Shown here: positions 34,886-42,667 of the stretch, piece after piece
Layout: each line of letters opens with the position of its first letter
How positions within the stretch are numbered: the stretch's first letter is position 1
Assembly: GCA_002748265.1 (NCBI GenBank)
Contig: PDRY01000024.1
Location: 1 to 64,000 of the forward strand
Direction of reading: 5' to 3'
DNA length: 64,000 nucleotides
From: Rhodobacterales bacterium
GTDB lineage: Bacteria; Pseudomonadota; Alphaproteobacteria; Rhodobacterales; Rhodobacteraceae
The notes under the pieces: model-generated
Told to the model about the DNA's origin: nothing
Database searches by the model: none
Seen by the model: the letters and a program-made list of their open reading frames with translations, nothing else
Program-made: the position numbers and the translations under genes

Positions 34886-35854
34886 TTAGCCGCGGCGGCG
34901 CCCGCCGCGACGGCCCCCGCGCCCGCTGCCGGACGCAGCCTTGGCCGCCTTGGCCGCTTCTGCGAAGGGGGTGCCCTGGCCCACCTGCTCCAGCACCGGA
35001 GCAAAGCCGATCCAGTCCATGCCGGACGGGTCGTGGTTCATCAAAAGGTTGGCCGCCTTCACCGCCTCCATTTCCACCGCCCGCACCGGGTTCATGATCG
35101 CAGAGGTCATGCCCGCCCCGATGGCCATGGGCAGGAAGGCCGCGTTCACGCCGTGGCGGTTTGGCAGTCCGAAGGAGATGTTCGACGCACCGCAGGTCGT
35201 GTTCACGCCCAGCTCATCGCGCAGACGGCGCACGAGGGTAAAGACCTGCTGACCGGCGGTGGCCATGGCGCCAACGGGCATGACCAGCGGATCCACCACG
35301 ATGTCATGGGCGGGGATGCCAAAATCGGCGGCGCGCTCGACGATCTTCTTGGCGACGGCGAAACGCACATCCGGGTCTTCGCTGATCCCGGTGTCGTCAT
35401 TCGAGATCGCCACCACCGGCACGTTGTATTTCTTGACCAAAGGCAGGACCAGCTCCAGCCGTTCCTCTTCACCGGTGACAGAGTTCAGAAGCGGGCGGCC
35501 TTCGGCAGCGGCCAGCCCCGCCTCCAAGGCAGCAGGCACCGAGCTGTCGATGCACAGCGGCACATCCACCAGACCCTGCACCAGCTCGATCATCTTGGTC
35601 ATGAGCGGCGGCTCGGTCTCGTTCGGATTGGGGTTCGAATTGTAGACCACCCCCGCATTGATATCGAGCATCGTCGCCCCGCAGGCCACCTGCTCAAGCG
35701 CGTCCTTCTCGACGGTGGAGAAATCCCCCGCCTCCAGCTCGGCGGCAAGCTTCTTGCGCCCGGTGGGGTTGATGCGCTCGCCAATCACGCAAAACGGCTG
35801 GTCAAAGCCGATAATGGCGGTCTTGGTCTTGCTCTCGACAACGGTGCGGGTCAT
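34886..35854 (-). CDS. pterin-binding methyltetrahydrofolate:corrinoid methyltransferase, likely split methionine synthase subunit
   Basis: A 322-residue TIM-barrel protein of the pterin-binding (DHPS/MeTr) family. FCVIGERINPTGRKKLAAEL at residues 21-40 matches the MetH folate domain and MeTr, MLDINAGVVYNSN near residue 62 and CIDSSVPAALEAGL near residue 100 form the folate site, and TTCGASNISFGLPNRHGVN near residue 222 the loop with the conserved Asn. The C terminus carries a glycine/arginine-rich tail (GSGRGGRRGGRRRG) not seen in MetH. In Phaeobacter a three-part methionine synthase with a separate pterin-binding subunit has been described; the adjacent metF supports this role. Other corrinoid methyl transfer is possible. 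Confidence 0.85.
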   Translation of the reverse strand: MTRTVVESKTKTAIIGFDQPFCVIGERINPTGRKKLAAELEAGDFSTVEKDALEQVACGATMLDINAGVVYNSNPNPNETEPPLMTKMIELVQGLVDVPLCIDSSVPAALEAGLAAAEGRPLLNSVTGEEERLELVLPLVKKYNVPVVAISNDDTGISEDPDVRFAVAKKIVERAADFGIPAHDIVVDPLVMPVGAMATAGQQVFTLVRRLRDELGVNTTCGASNISFGLPNRHGVNAAFLPMAIGAGMTSAIMNPVRAVEMEAVKAANLLMNHDPSGMDWIGFAPVLEQVGQGTPFAEAAKAAKAASGSGRGGRRGGRRRG

Positions 35855-35873
35855 TCGCGGTCCTTCCTAAGGG

Positions 35874-36779
35874 TCAGGCGGTTGCGGTGCGGGCGGAGGC
35901 GCCGTGGCGCGCGGCATAGTCGATCGATGCCGTGATGCCGCCCAGCGGGAAGAGGTGGATCTGTTCGATATTGGCGGCGCGGCCAGCAGCCTGCAACCGC
36001 GCCAGATCGACCAGCATGTCGGTGGGCTCATACGGGAGCAGCAGCTTGGAGACATCCATCGCCCGCTTTTGCAGCACTTTGAGCGAGGGGCCGACACCGC
36101 AGGCGAGCGCGAATTTGATCATGGTTTGCAGCTTCGCCGGGCCCGCGATGCCCAGATGGATCGGCAGCGTGATGCCGCGCGCATGCAGATCGTCGGCCCA
36201 ATCCGCGATGGGCCCGGCCTCGAAGGCGAACTGCGTGGCAATGGCCATCTGCGCGTCGGTCTGCTCCGAAAATCCCTGCTTCCAAGCGAGCGCCTCATCG
36301 ACATTCCGGGTGCCGCCTTGCGGGTCGATGTCGCGGTTGCCTTCGGGGTGGCCCGCCACATGCAGATGGGTAAAGCCCGCCGCATCAAAGGCGCCGCTGC
36401 CAAGAAGCTGGATCGCGCTGTCATAATCGCCATGGGGCTTGGCCACGCCCCCTGCCAGGATCAGCCCCTGCCGCACATCGGCTTCGCCCTGATAGCGCGC
36501 GATCCAGTCACCCAGCGTCGCGCGGTCCTTGATGATCCGCGCGGGAAAATGCGGCATGACCGGGAAGCCGTCCGCGTTCAGGCGTTTGGCCGTGGCCACC
36601 ATGTCTTCGATCGGGGTGCCCTCGATATGGGCGATATAGACACGGGTGCCTTGGGGCAGCAGCGCCTTGAAATCGGGGATCTTGGCCGCCGTGCGCGGCA
36701 TCACCTCGATAGAATAGCCCGTCAGAAGATCGCTGACCGGGGCCGATTTGGACCCGCTGCGAAAGGATAGAAGCGACAT
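35874..36779 (-). CDS. metF: methylenetetrahydrofolate reductase (MetF-like)
   Basis: A 301-residue FAD-type TIM-barrel protein of the MTHFR family. SIEVMPRTAAKIPDFKALLP near residue 24, FPVMPHFPARIIKDRATL near residue 67, and HPEGNRDIDPQGGT near residue 142 correspond to the methylene-THF reductase folate- and flavin-binding regions, though this is a divergent branch relative to E. coli MetF. Start at 36779 (second of two adjacent ATGs) has GGAGG 5 nt upstream. It would supply 5-methyl-THF to the pterin-binding protein encoded 19 nt downstream. Confidence 0.82.
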   Translation of the reverse strand: MSLLSFRSGSKSAPVSDLLTGYSIEVMPRTAAKIPDFKALLPQGTRVYIAHIEGTPIEDMVATAKRLNADGFPVMPHFPARIIKDRATLGDWIARYQGEADVRQGLILAGGVAKPHGDYDSAIQLLGSGAFDAAGFTHLHVAGHPEGNRDIDPQGGTRNVDEALAWKQGFSEQTDAQMAIATQFAFEAGPIADWADDLHARGITLPIHLGIAGPAKLQTMIKFALACGVGPSLKVLQKRAMDVSKLLLPYEPTDMLVDLARLQAAGRAANIEQIHLFPLGGITASIDYAARHGASARTATA

Positions 36780-36813
36780 CATGGCCTCCTTGATGTCGGG
36801 CCAGCGGATCACG

Positions 36814-37110
36814 TCACGCGCGCCCCTCGTTGTCGATCAGCGCCTTGAGACGCTCACGGTCATAGTCCCGCTCCAGCCTGTCGGCGGTGGCCTGCGCGGC
36901 CTCCGCGTCCGAGCCTTCGACGGGAATGGGATCGGCACGGCGCCATTCGCCCAGGTAGTCATCGGTCCCGGCCATGCCCCCCTTCATGGCGGCGCGGTCG
37001 ATGGCCTGCTCGAACCGCTCCGAAAGAGCGACCTTCACCGCGCGCCGTCCGCGCCCAACCAGAACCTGCGCCGGGATATCGCGCCAATAGACTACTGTGA
37101 CGTCCGCCAT
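36814..37110 (-). CDS. PF13769-type ('virulence factor') small protein of the one-carbon cluster
   Basis: A 98-residue protein starting MADVTVVYWRDIPAQV with GGAGG 4 nt upstream. It fits the small family listed as 'virulence factor' (PF13769), which in Rhodobacterales is regularly found immediately before metF and the pterin-binding methyltransferase. No catalytic motif or membrane segment is visible; the middle holds VGRGRRAVKVALSERFEQAID. The name gives no function. Conserved linkage suggests an accessory in cobalamin-dependent methyl transfer. Confidence 0.78.
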   Translation of the reverse strand: MADVTVVYWRDIPAQVLVGRGRRAVKVALSERFEQAIDRAAMKGGMAGTDDYLGEWRRADPIPVEGSDAEAAQATADRLERDYDRERLKALIDNEGRA

Positions 37111-37343
37111 GTGCCTCCTCCGTGAAGCCAGTGTTATCTTGCGCCCCCCTCGGTTGAGGGGCGGAAATCGACATCTTGCCCCGACGTTGCGACGACGCGG
37201 CCCGCGATGTGTTTCACGGATGCCCCCGCCCCGCCAGATCACGGGAGCGTCATATTGTTCACATCGAAGATGAGGCAGGGCTTGCGCGGGAACAGGTGCG
37301 CCCCTATCGTTATCCCTAACACGACATCCCGGAGGGCGTAACG

Positions 37344-38456
37344 ATGGCGCCCAAGCGTCCCGCAGGCGCGGGCGCGTTCCCCAAGGCGGTCGAGCCACCC
37401 GCGCCGGCTTCGTCCGATCCAGACCGCCTGTATGCGGCCCTGGATCTGGGCACGAACAGTTGCCGCATGCTGATTGCCCAACCGAAGGGCAGCCAGTTTC
37501 ATGTGGTCGATAGTTTCTCGAAAACGGTTCAGCTCGGCAACGGGCTGGAGCAGACTGGGCGTTTGTCGCGGGCCTCTATGGGACGCACGATCGGCGCGAT
37601 GCGCGTCTGCATGCAAAAGATCAAGCGTCACAACGTGACGCGCATGCGGCTGGTCGCCACCGAAGCCTGCCGCCGCGCCCGCAATTCCCAGCATTTCATC
37701 AATGCGGTGAAGCGCGAGACCGGCCTGAAGTTGGAGATCATCGAGCCCGAGGAAGAAGCCCGGCTGGCGGTCATCTCCTGCGCGCCTTTGGTGTCCACAC
37801 GGACAGATCAGCTTTTGGTCGTGGATATCGGCGGCGGCTCCACGGAATTGGTCTGGATCGACCTGACCAACGTGCCCAACCGCGACCGCCCCCGCGCGAT
37901 CATGCGGCTGCATACGGGGTTCAAGCAGGACCCGGGCCCCTTCCCCGTCGCCAAGGTGGTGGACTGGATTTCGGTGCCGCTGGGCGTTGCGACCCTGCGT
38001 GATCAGTTCAACGATGTCGAAGACGACGCGGCTCGGTTCGCGCTCATGTCGTGGTTCTTCGAAGAGAACCTGGCCGATTTCGCGCCCTCCGCCTCGGAGC
38101 AGAGCCGCGAGGGGTTCCAGATCATCGGCACCTCGGGCACCGTGACCACGGTCGCCGCCTCGCATCTGGGACTCAAGCGCTACGACCGCACCAAGGTGGA
38201 TGGTCTGCGCATGACGTCGGACCAGATCGACTCCGTCATCCGCACCTACCTGCATCTGGGCGAAGAAGGCCGCCGCGCCGATCCGCGCATCGGGCGGGAA
38301 AGGCAGGCCCTGATCATGTCAGGCGCCGCAATCTTGCAGGCGCTCATGCGACTCTGGCCGACGGACCGCCTGTCCGTGGCCGACCGGGGCCTGCGCGAGG
38401 GGCTGCTCTACGCTCAGATGAGCACGGATGGCGTGCTGGAAAACGGCGCGTTCTAG
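37344..38456 (+). CDS. ppx: Ppx/GppA phosphatase (exopolyphosphatase-like)
   Basis: A 370-residue ASKHA-fold phosphatase. After a proline/alanine-rich N-terminal tail of about 25 residues comes the phosphate-1 loop YAALDLGTNSCRMLIA, then VATEACRRARN near residue 110, the phosphate-2 loop VVDIGGGSTELVWI near residue 157, and GTSGTVTTVAASHL near residue 258. The C-terminal HD-like domain of long Ppx proteins is absent, so this is the short type that may act on polyphosphate or pppGpp. GGAGG lies 9 nt upstream of the ATG. It is divergent from the metF cluster. Confidence 0.9.
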   Translation: MAPKRPAGAGAFPKAVEPPAPASSDPDRLYAALDLGTNSCRMLIAQPKGSQFHVVDSFSKTVQLGNGLEQTGRLSRASMGRTIGAMRVCMQKIKRHNVTRMRLVATEACRRARNSQHFINAVKRETGLKLEIIEPEEEARLAVISCAPLVSTRTDQLLVVDIGGGSTELVWIDLTNVPNRDRPRAIMRLHTGFKQDPGPFPVAKVVDWISVPLGVATLRDQFNDVEDDAARFALMSWFFEENLADFAPSASEQSREGFQIIGTSGTVTTVAASHLGLKRYDRTKVDGLRMTSDQIDSVIRTYLHLGEEGRRADPRIGRERQALIMSGAAILQALMRLWPTDRLSVADRGLREGLLYAQMSTDGVLENGAF

Positions 38457-38549
38457 CGGGCCGGTCCGGGGCTGCCATCCGGGCGTCCGGTGCTGCCGGG
38501 CCTGACTGAGCATAGCGCAGCACACCAGACCCGGCCCCAAGGCAAACCT

Positions 38550-39419
38550 CTAGCCGAGCTCCGTCTTCAGCCATTTGACCAAGGTCGCCACGGCGGGCCT
38601 TTCAAAGGTCTCTTCCAGGGCCACCGCATAGTAGGCAAAGGAGGTCGGCCACGCGCTGTCCAAAGCGCGAACCAACTGCCCTGAGGCCAGCCCTTCCTCG
38701 ACGTAAAGATCGTTGAGCAGAGCAATGCCCTGCCCTTCCATCACGGCTTTGACCGTCAAGAAGTCGTCCCCGTAGCGTGGACCATAGAGTGCGGCGCTCG
38801 CATCAACGCCCTGGGCCTCAAACCAGATCGACCAGTCCTTGCCGGTCGCATCGGGCAGCAATCTGTGGCGCAAGCAATCAGATGGCTCCTTCAACGGGCC
38901 GGTTTGTTCAAGCAAGGCCGGGCTGGCGACCAGCACCAGTTCTGGGGAGCACAGCCATTCCGACTTCAACCCCGGATAGCCCCCAAGCCCGTGACGGATC
39001 GCCAGATCAACCGGCTCTGACTTAAGATCCACCAAGCGATCGTCGGTCTCTACCGACACCCTGATCTTGGGATGCTCTTCGGCCAGTCTGCCCAGGCTCG
39101 ACACCAGCATGGAATGCGCAAAGGTCGGCGATGTGCTGATGCGGATGGCCGTATCATGACCCGAAAAATGCTTGCGGCGCGCAGCGTTTATCGCGTCGAA
39201 GGCTGGGCCGATATCCGACTGCAGCGCCGATCCCGCCGCCGTCAGAGCGAGGCCTTTCTTGCTACGGGTGAACAGCCGCAAGCCGTGATGCTCTTCGATC
39301 TGGCGAATCCGCTGGCTGATGGCCCCTGGCGTCACGCCAAGCTCATGGGCGGCGTCTTGCATGGAACCTGCACGCGCAACGACGTGGAATGTATGAAGAT
39401 CCTGGATGCGAATGGCCAT
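38550..39419 (-). CDS. LysR-type transcriptional regulator
   Basis: A 289-residue LTTR. The N-terminal helix-turn-helix is typical (LHTFHVVARAGSMQDAAHELGVTPGAISQRIRQIE starting at residue 8, GcvA-like), and the periplasmic-binding-fold effector domain starts near residue 90. It is divergently transcribed from an MFS transporter, with a perfect palindrome 6 bp before its start codon, so autoregulation and control of the transporter are likely. Effector unknown. Confidence 0.92.
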   Translation of the reverse strand: MAIRIQDLHTFHVVARAGSMQDAAHELGVTPGAISQRIRQIEEHHGLRLFTRSKKGLALTAAGSALQSDIGPAFDAINAARRKHFSGHDTAIRISTSPTFAHSMLVSSLGRLAEEHPKIRVSVETDDRLVDLKSEPVDLAIRHGLGGYPGLKSEWLCSPELVLVASPALLEQTGPLKEPSDCLRHRLLPDATGKDWSIWFEAQGVDASAALYGPRYGDDFLTVKAVMEGQGIALLNDLYVEEGLASGQLVRALDSAWPTSFAYYAVALEETFERPAVATLVKWLKTELG

Positions 39420-39424
39420 GCGTT

Positions 39425-39443
39425 ACTTTAGCTGGGCTAAAGT
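39425..39443. promoter_or_regulatory. LysR operator-like palindrome
   Basis: ACTTTAGC-TGG-GCTAAAGT, a perfect 8-bp inverted repeat with 3-bp spacer, lies 6 bp before the LysR ATG in the LysR/MFS divergent region. Its TTTAGC..GCTAAA core contains a T-N11-A arrangement, as expected for LTTR sites. Confidence 0.65.
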
Positions 39444-39479
39444 GATCTGGCCAGTTTCTCGTTCGTCACCCAGACCCCG

Positions 39480-39495
39480 GTTCGGTATGCCGAAC
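39480..39495. promoter_or_regulatory. palindrome in the MFS leader
   Basis: GTTCGG-TATG-CCGAAC, 18 bp before the MFS start codon and immediately before its Shine-Dalgarno (AAGGAG). It may form a hairpin in the mRNA leader or be a second protein-binding site. Confidence 0.5.
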
Positions 39496-39512
39496 GGGTA
39501 AGGAGACACCCG

Positions 39513-40739
39513 ATGCCCCAGACCAGCCCGACGATGCCCCAAAAGAACTGGACCGTTGTCGTGTTCGGGTTTCTTGCGCTGTCTTTGGCCTTCTCGGGCC
39601 GCGCCGCGTTGGGGTTGATCATGCCCGTGTGGCAAACGGAATTCGGCTGGAGCAGCAGCTACGTGTCCAGCGTCGGCGCCGCGGCGCTTGTGATCATGGC
39701 GATCGTCGCTCCTTTTGCAGGACGGCTGGTCGATCGGCGCGGACCGCAATTCACACTCAATCTCGGCATGGGCCTGCTTGGGGTGGGCTGCGCAATCGTG
39801 GCGCTGATGAACGGGAAGCTGATGCTGATGATCGGCTTTGCGGGGTTCTGCGCTGTCGGGTTCGGGATCGTCGCGACGCATGTCGTGGCCACGGCTGTGA
39901 CCTGCAGTTTTTCGGTCCATCAAGGGCTTGCGACGGGGATCGGCACGTCGGGCGCGACGGGCGGGCAGTTCCTGATCGTCCCGCTGATTGCGGCGCTGCT
40001 GGCATTTGCAAGCTGGCGGTGGAGCTTTGGCGCCCTATCCGTTGCCAGCTTCGCCCTGATCCCCTGTATCCGCATGAGCCTGCGGGCCAATACTCCGCCA
40101 GAGCATGAAACCGCCGCCGAGGACGCCCCCACCAGCATCTGGCACGATCTCAAGATCATCCTGCGACGGCCCGCCTTTCACCTGCTGTTTTGGAGCTTCC
40201 TCATCTGCGGGTTCACCACAACCGGCGTCATCGAGACGCACTTGCTCCCCTTCGCTGCATTCTGCGGGTTCCCGCCTCTCCCGAGCGCAACCGCCTATGG
40301 CCTTCTGTCACTGGTCAATCTGATCGGCATGATCGCCGCCGGGTGGCTGACGGATCGTGTTGATCGCCCGCTTCTCCTTGCGGTGATCTATATGCTCCGC
40401 GCGCTCACGTTTGTTTTGCTCGGCAGTATTCCCGGCACATCCATCGACATGCTGTTCCTGTTCGCCATCCTGTTTGGGGCGGTCGATTATGCGACCGTGC
40501 CGGTGACGGCCAGCCTGGTGGCCAGCCATGTCGGGATCAAGATGATGGGGCTTGCAATGGGGCTGATTTCGGCCGGGCATGCGATTGGCGGGGCGATGGG
40601 CGCCTATGCCGGCGGCTATGTGTTCACAGCGACCCAGACCTACAGTCTCGTCTGGACGGGCTCTGTCTGGCTGGCCATAGGCGCGGGTGTCCTCGCGCTG
40701 TTCCTGAGGGCGGTTTCTCTGCGCGGCGCCCCGGCCTAG
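39513..40739 (+). CDS. MFS transporter
   Basis: A 408-residue major facilitator with 12 predicted helices. AFAGRLVDRRGPQFTLN near residue 68 is the loop 2-3 signature in slightly changed form (D-R-R-G), and AAGWLTDRVDRPLL near residue 275 is its repeat in the C-terminal half. AAGGAG lies 8 nt upstream. Family resemblance is to oxalate/formate and monocarboxylate-type MFS carriers (COG2223-like), but substrate cannot be set. Controlled probably by the divergent LysR protein. Confidence 0.85.
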   Translation: MPQTSPTMPQKNWTVVVFGFLALSLAFSGRAALGLIMPVWQTEFGWSSSYVSSVGAAALVIMAIVAPFAGRLVDRRGPQFTLNLGMGLLGVGCAIVALMNGKLMLMIGFAGFCAVGFGIVATHVVATAVTCSFSVHQGLATGIGTSGATGGQFLIVPLIAALLAFASWRWSFGALSVASFALIPCIRMSLRANTPPEHETAAEDAPTSIWHDLKIILRRPAFHLLFWSFLICGFTTTGVIETHLLPFAAFCGFPPLPSATAYGLLSLVNLIGMIAAGWLTDRVDRPLLLAVIYMLRALTFVLLGSIPGTSIDMLFLFAILFGAVDYATVPVTASLVASHVGIKMMGLAMGLISAGHAIGGAMGAYAGGYVFTATQTYSLVWTGSVWLAIGAGVLALFLRAVSLRGAPA

Positions 40740-40774
40740 CAGCTTGGCGAGGCCAGACCTGGCATGTATCGCCC

Positions 40775-41527
40775 CTACCCCTGTGCCAGAGCCTCCAGCC
40801 CCGCGCGCAGGGTTGTGGCATCGCCCCCGATGCCGAGAAAGGTCACACCCTTTCCGGCCATCCACTGCGCAACGTCCGGATCGAACACCACGGTTCCGGC
40901 CACCTTCCCCGCCGCATGGATCCGGGCGATCAGGAGCTCAATGGCCTCCATGACCTCGGGATGGGTCATGTTGCCCCGGTGGCCCATATCGGCGGCCAGA
41001 TCGGCGGGGCCGATAAAGACGACATCCACGCCGTCCGTGCCCGCAATGGCGTCGATGTTTTCGACCGCCGCGCGGCTTTCGGCCTGAACCATGACGCAGA
41101 TCGCATCATTGGCCTCATCAAGATAGGCCCTGTCGCCGCCAAAGCCCGTCGCCCGCGCCAGAGCCGCACCGACCCCGCGCACGCCTTCGGGCGGGTAGCG
41201 GCAGGCGGCCACTGCACCGGCCGCGGCGTCGCCGTCATGGATCATGGGGATCAAGATATTCATAACGCCCAGATCGAGCACCTGCTTGATCACCCAGTCC
41301 TCTCCGATCGGCACACGGGCGCAGGCCTGGGCCGGGGTCGGCTCAAGCGCGCGCAGCTGCGCGGCGAGGCTTTCAAGCGTGTTGGGCGCGTGTTCCCCGT
41401 CAATCATGCACCAGTCGAACCCCGCCTGTCCGGCGATCTCGGCGGCGGCGGGGCTGGTCAGGGCCAGCCACAGGCCGCGGGTGGCCTCTCCGGCAAGGAG
41501 CCGGGCTTTCAGGGGATTGCGGGTCAT
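40775..41527 (-). CDS. HpcH/HpaI aldolase family protein
   Basis: A 250-residue class II (metal-dependent) pyruvate aldolase of the HpaI type, cleaving 4-hydroxy-2-oxoacids to pyruvate and an aldehyde. Motifs are FDWCMIDGEHAPN near residue 37 (with the acid/His pair), VMVQAESRAAVENID near residue 145 (Glu metal ligand) and DVVFIGPADLAADMG near residue 168 (Asp metal ligand). The conserved Arg and hydrophobic trimer interface look intact. It lies between the MFS gene and aglK; it could work with either neighbour or with neither. Confidence 0.87.
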   Translation of the reverse strand: MTRNPLKARLLAGEATRGLWLALTSPAAAEIAGQAGFDWCMIDGEHAPNTLESLAAQLRALEPTPAQACARVPIGEDWVIKQVLDLGVMNILIPMIHDGDAAAGAVAACRYPPEGVRGVGAALARATGFGGDRAYLDEANDAICVMVQAESRAAVENIDAIAGTDGVDVVFIGPADLAADMGHRGNMTHPEVMEAIELLIARIHAAGKVAGTVVFDPDVAQWMAGKGVTFLGIGGDATTLRAGLEALAQG

Positions 41528-41548
41528 GACGGGCCTCTGCGTGGTGGA

Positions 41549-42649
41549 TCAGACCCGGTTATAGAGCGATTGACCGTTATGGAAAATAAGCACTTTTTCC
41601 GGAGCGGCGGTCAGGCGCACTTCCTGGTGACGCATCCCGCCATGAATGCCTTGCAGCTTGGCGATCACGGGATCCACGCCCTCCGGGGTTTCGAAATACA
41701 AAAGGGTAACCTCGCCGAGCGCCTCCGTGATGCGCACGATCCCCTTGTAGACGTAGTCATCGGCATCTGCTGGCAGCTCTACGAAATCTTCGGGGCGGAT
41801 CCCGACATTCACTTTTAGCCCCCGGTCTGCGTCCTGCGTCGGCACGGCGGACACCACCGTCCCGCCCCCCTCTAGCGTCACGGTCGTCTGCGCGCCGGTG
41901 CCGGTGATTTCGCCGGGCAGCAGGTTCATCGCCGGAGAGCCGATGAACTGCGCGACAAACTCATTGTCCGGGCGCTCATAAAGATCCAGCGGCGTGCCCA
42001 CCTGCGCGATGCCCTTGTTGGCCAGCACCACGATGCGGCTCGCCAAGGTCATGGCTTCCACCTGGTCATGCGTGACGTAGATCATCGTGCTTTCGGGCAT
42101 GGATTCCTTGAGCTGCGCGATCTCGATCCGGGTCGCTACGCGCAAGGCCGCGTCAAGGTTCGAGAGCGGCTCATCGAACAGATAGACCTTCGGATCGCGC
42201 ACAATGGAGCGGCCAATGGCCACCCGCTGCCGCTGCCCGCCAGAAAGCGCCTTGGGGAGGCGGTCGAGATACGGATCGAGCTGAAGCACCTTGGCAGCGC
42301 GATCCACCGCCTCGTCGATTTCCGCGCGGCTCTTCTTCGCGAGCTTGAGCGCGAAGGACATATTGTCCCGCACCGTCATGTGCGGATAGAGCGCGTAGGA
42401 CTGGAACACCATGGCGATGCCGCGCTGTGCGGGCGGGACGTCATTGACCACGTGTCCGTCGATCTCAAGCGTGCCCTCAGTGATATTTTCAAGGCCCGCG
42501 ATCATCCGCAGCAGCGTCGATTTCCCGCAGCCCGAAGGGCCCACGAAAACGATCAGCTCCCCCTGCTTGATGTCCAAGTTAATGTCCTTGAGCACATTCA
42601 CCGTGCCGCCATAGGTCTTGGCCACATGGGTCAGTTTCAGATCCGCCAT
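41549..42649 (-). CDS. aglK: alpha-glucoside ABC transporter ATP-binding protein
   Basis: A 366-residue CUT1-type sugar ABC ATPase (UgpC/MalK/AglK family). Walker A is GPSGCGKST near residue 37, Q-loop in AMVFQSYALYPHMTV near residue 79, signature LSGGQRQRVAIGRS near residue 134, Walker B VYLFDEPLSNLDA near residue 153. The C-terminal TOBE/regulatory domain runs from about residue 235. It is the last gene of the agl operon, 18 nt after aglA. It powers the AglEFG transporter. Confidence 0.94.
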   Translation of the reverse strand: MADLKLTHVAKTYGGTVNVLKDINLDIKQGELIVFVGPSGCGKSTLLRMIAGLENITEGTLEIDGHVVNDVPPAQRGIAMVFQSYALYPHMTVRDNMSFALKLAKKSRAEIDEAVDRAAKVLQLDPYLDRLPKALSGGQRQRVAIGRSIVRDPKVYLFDEPLSNLDAALRVATRIEIAQLKESMPESTMIYVTHDQVEAMTLASRIVVLANKGIAQVGTPLDLYERPDNEFVAQFIGSPAMNLLPGEITGTGAQTTVTLEGGGTVVSAVPTQDADRGLKVNVGIRPEDFVELPADADDYVYKGIVRITEALGEVTLLYFETPEGVDPVIAKLQGIHGGMRHQEVRLTAAPEKVLIFHNGQSLYNRV

Positions 42650-42667
42650 CGCGTTTTATCCTCCTCG

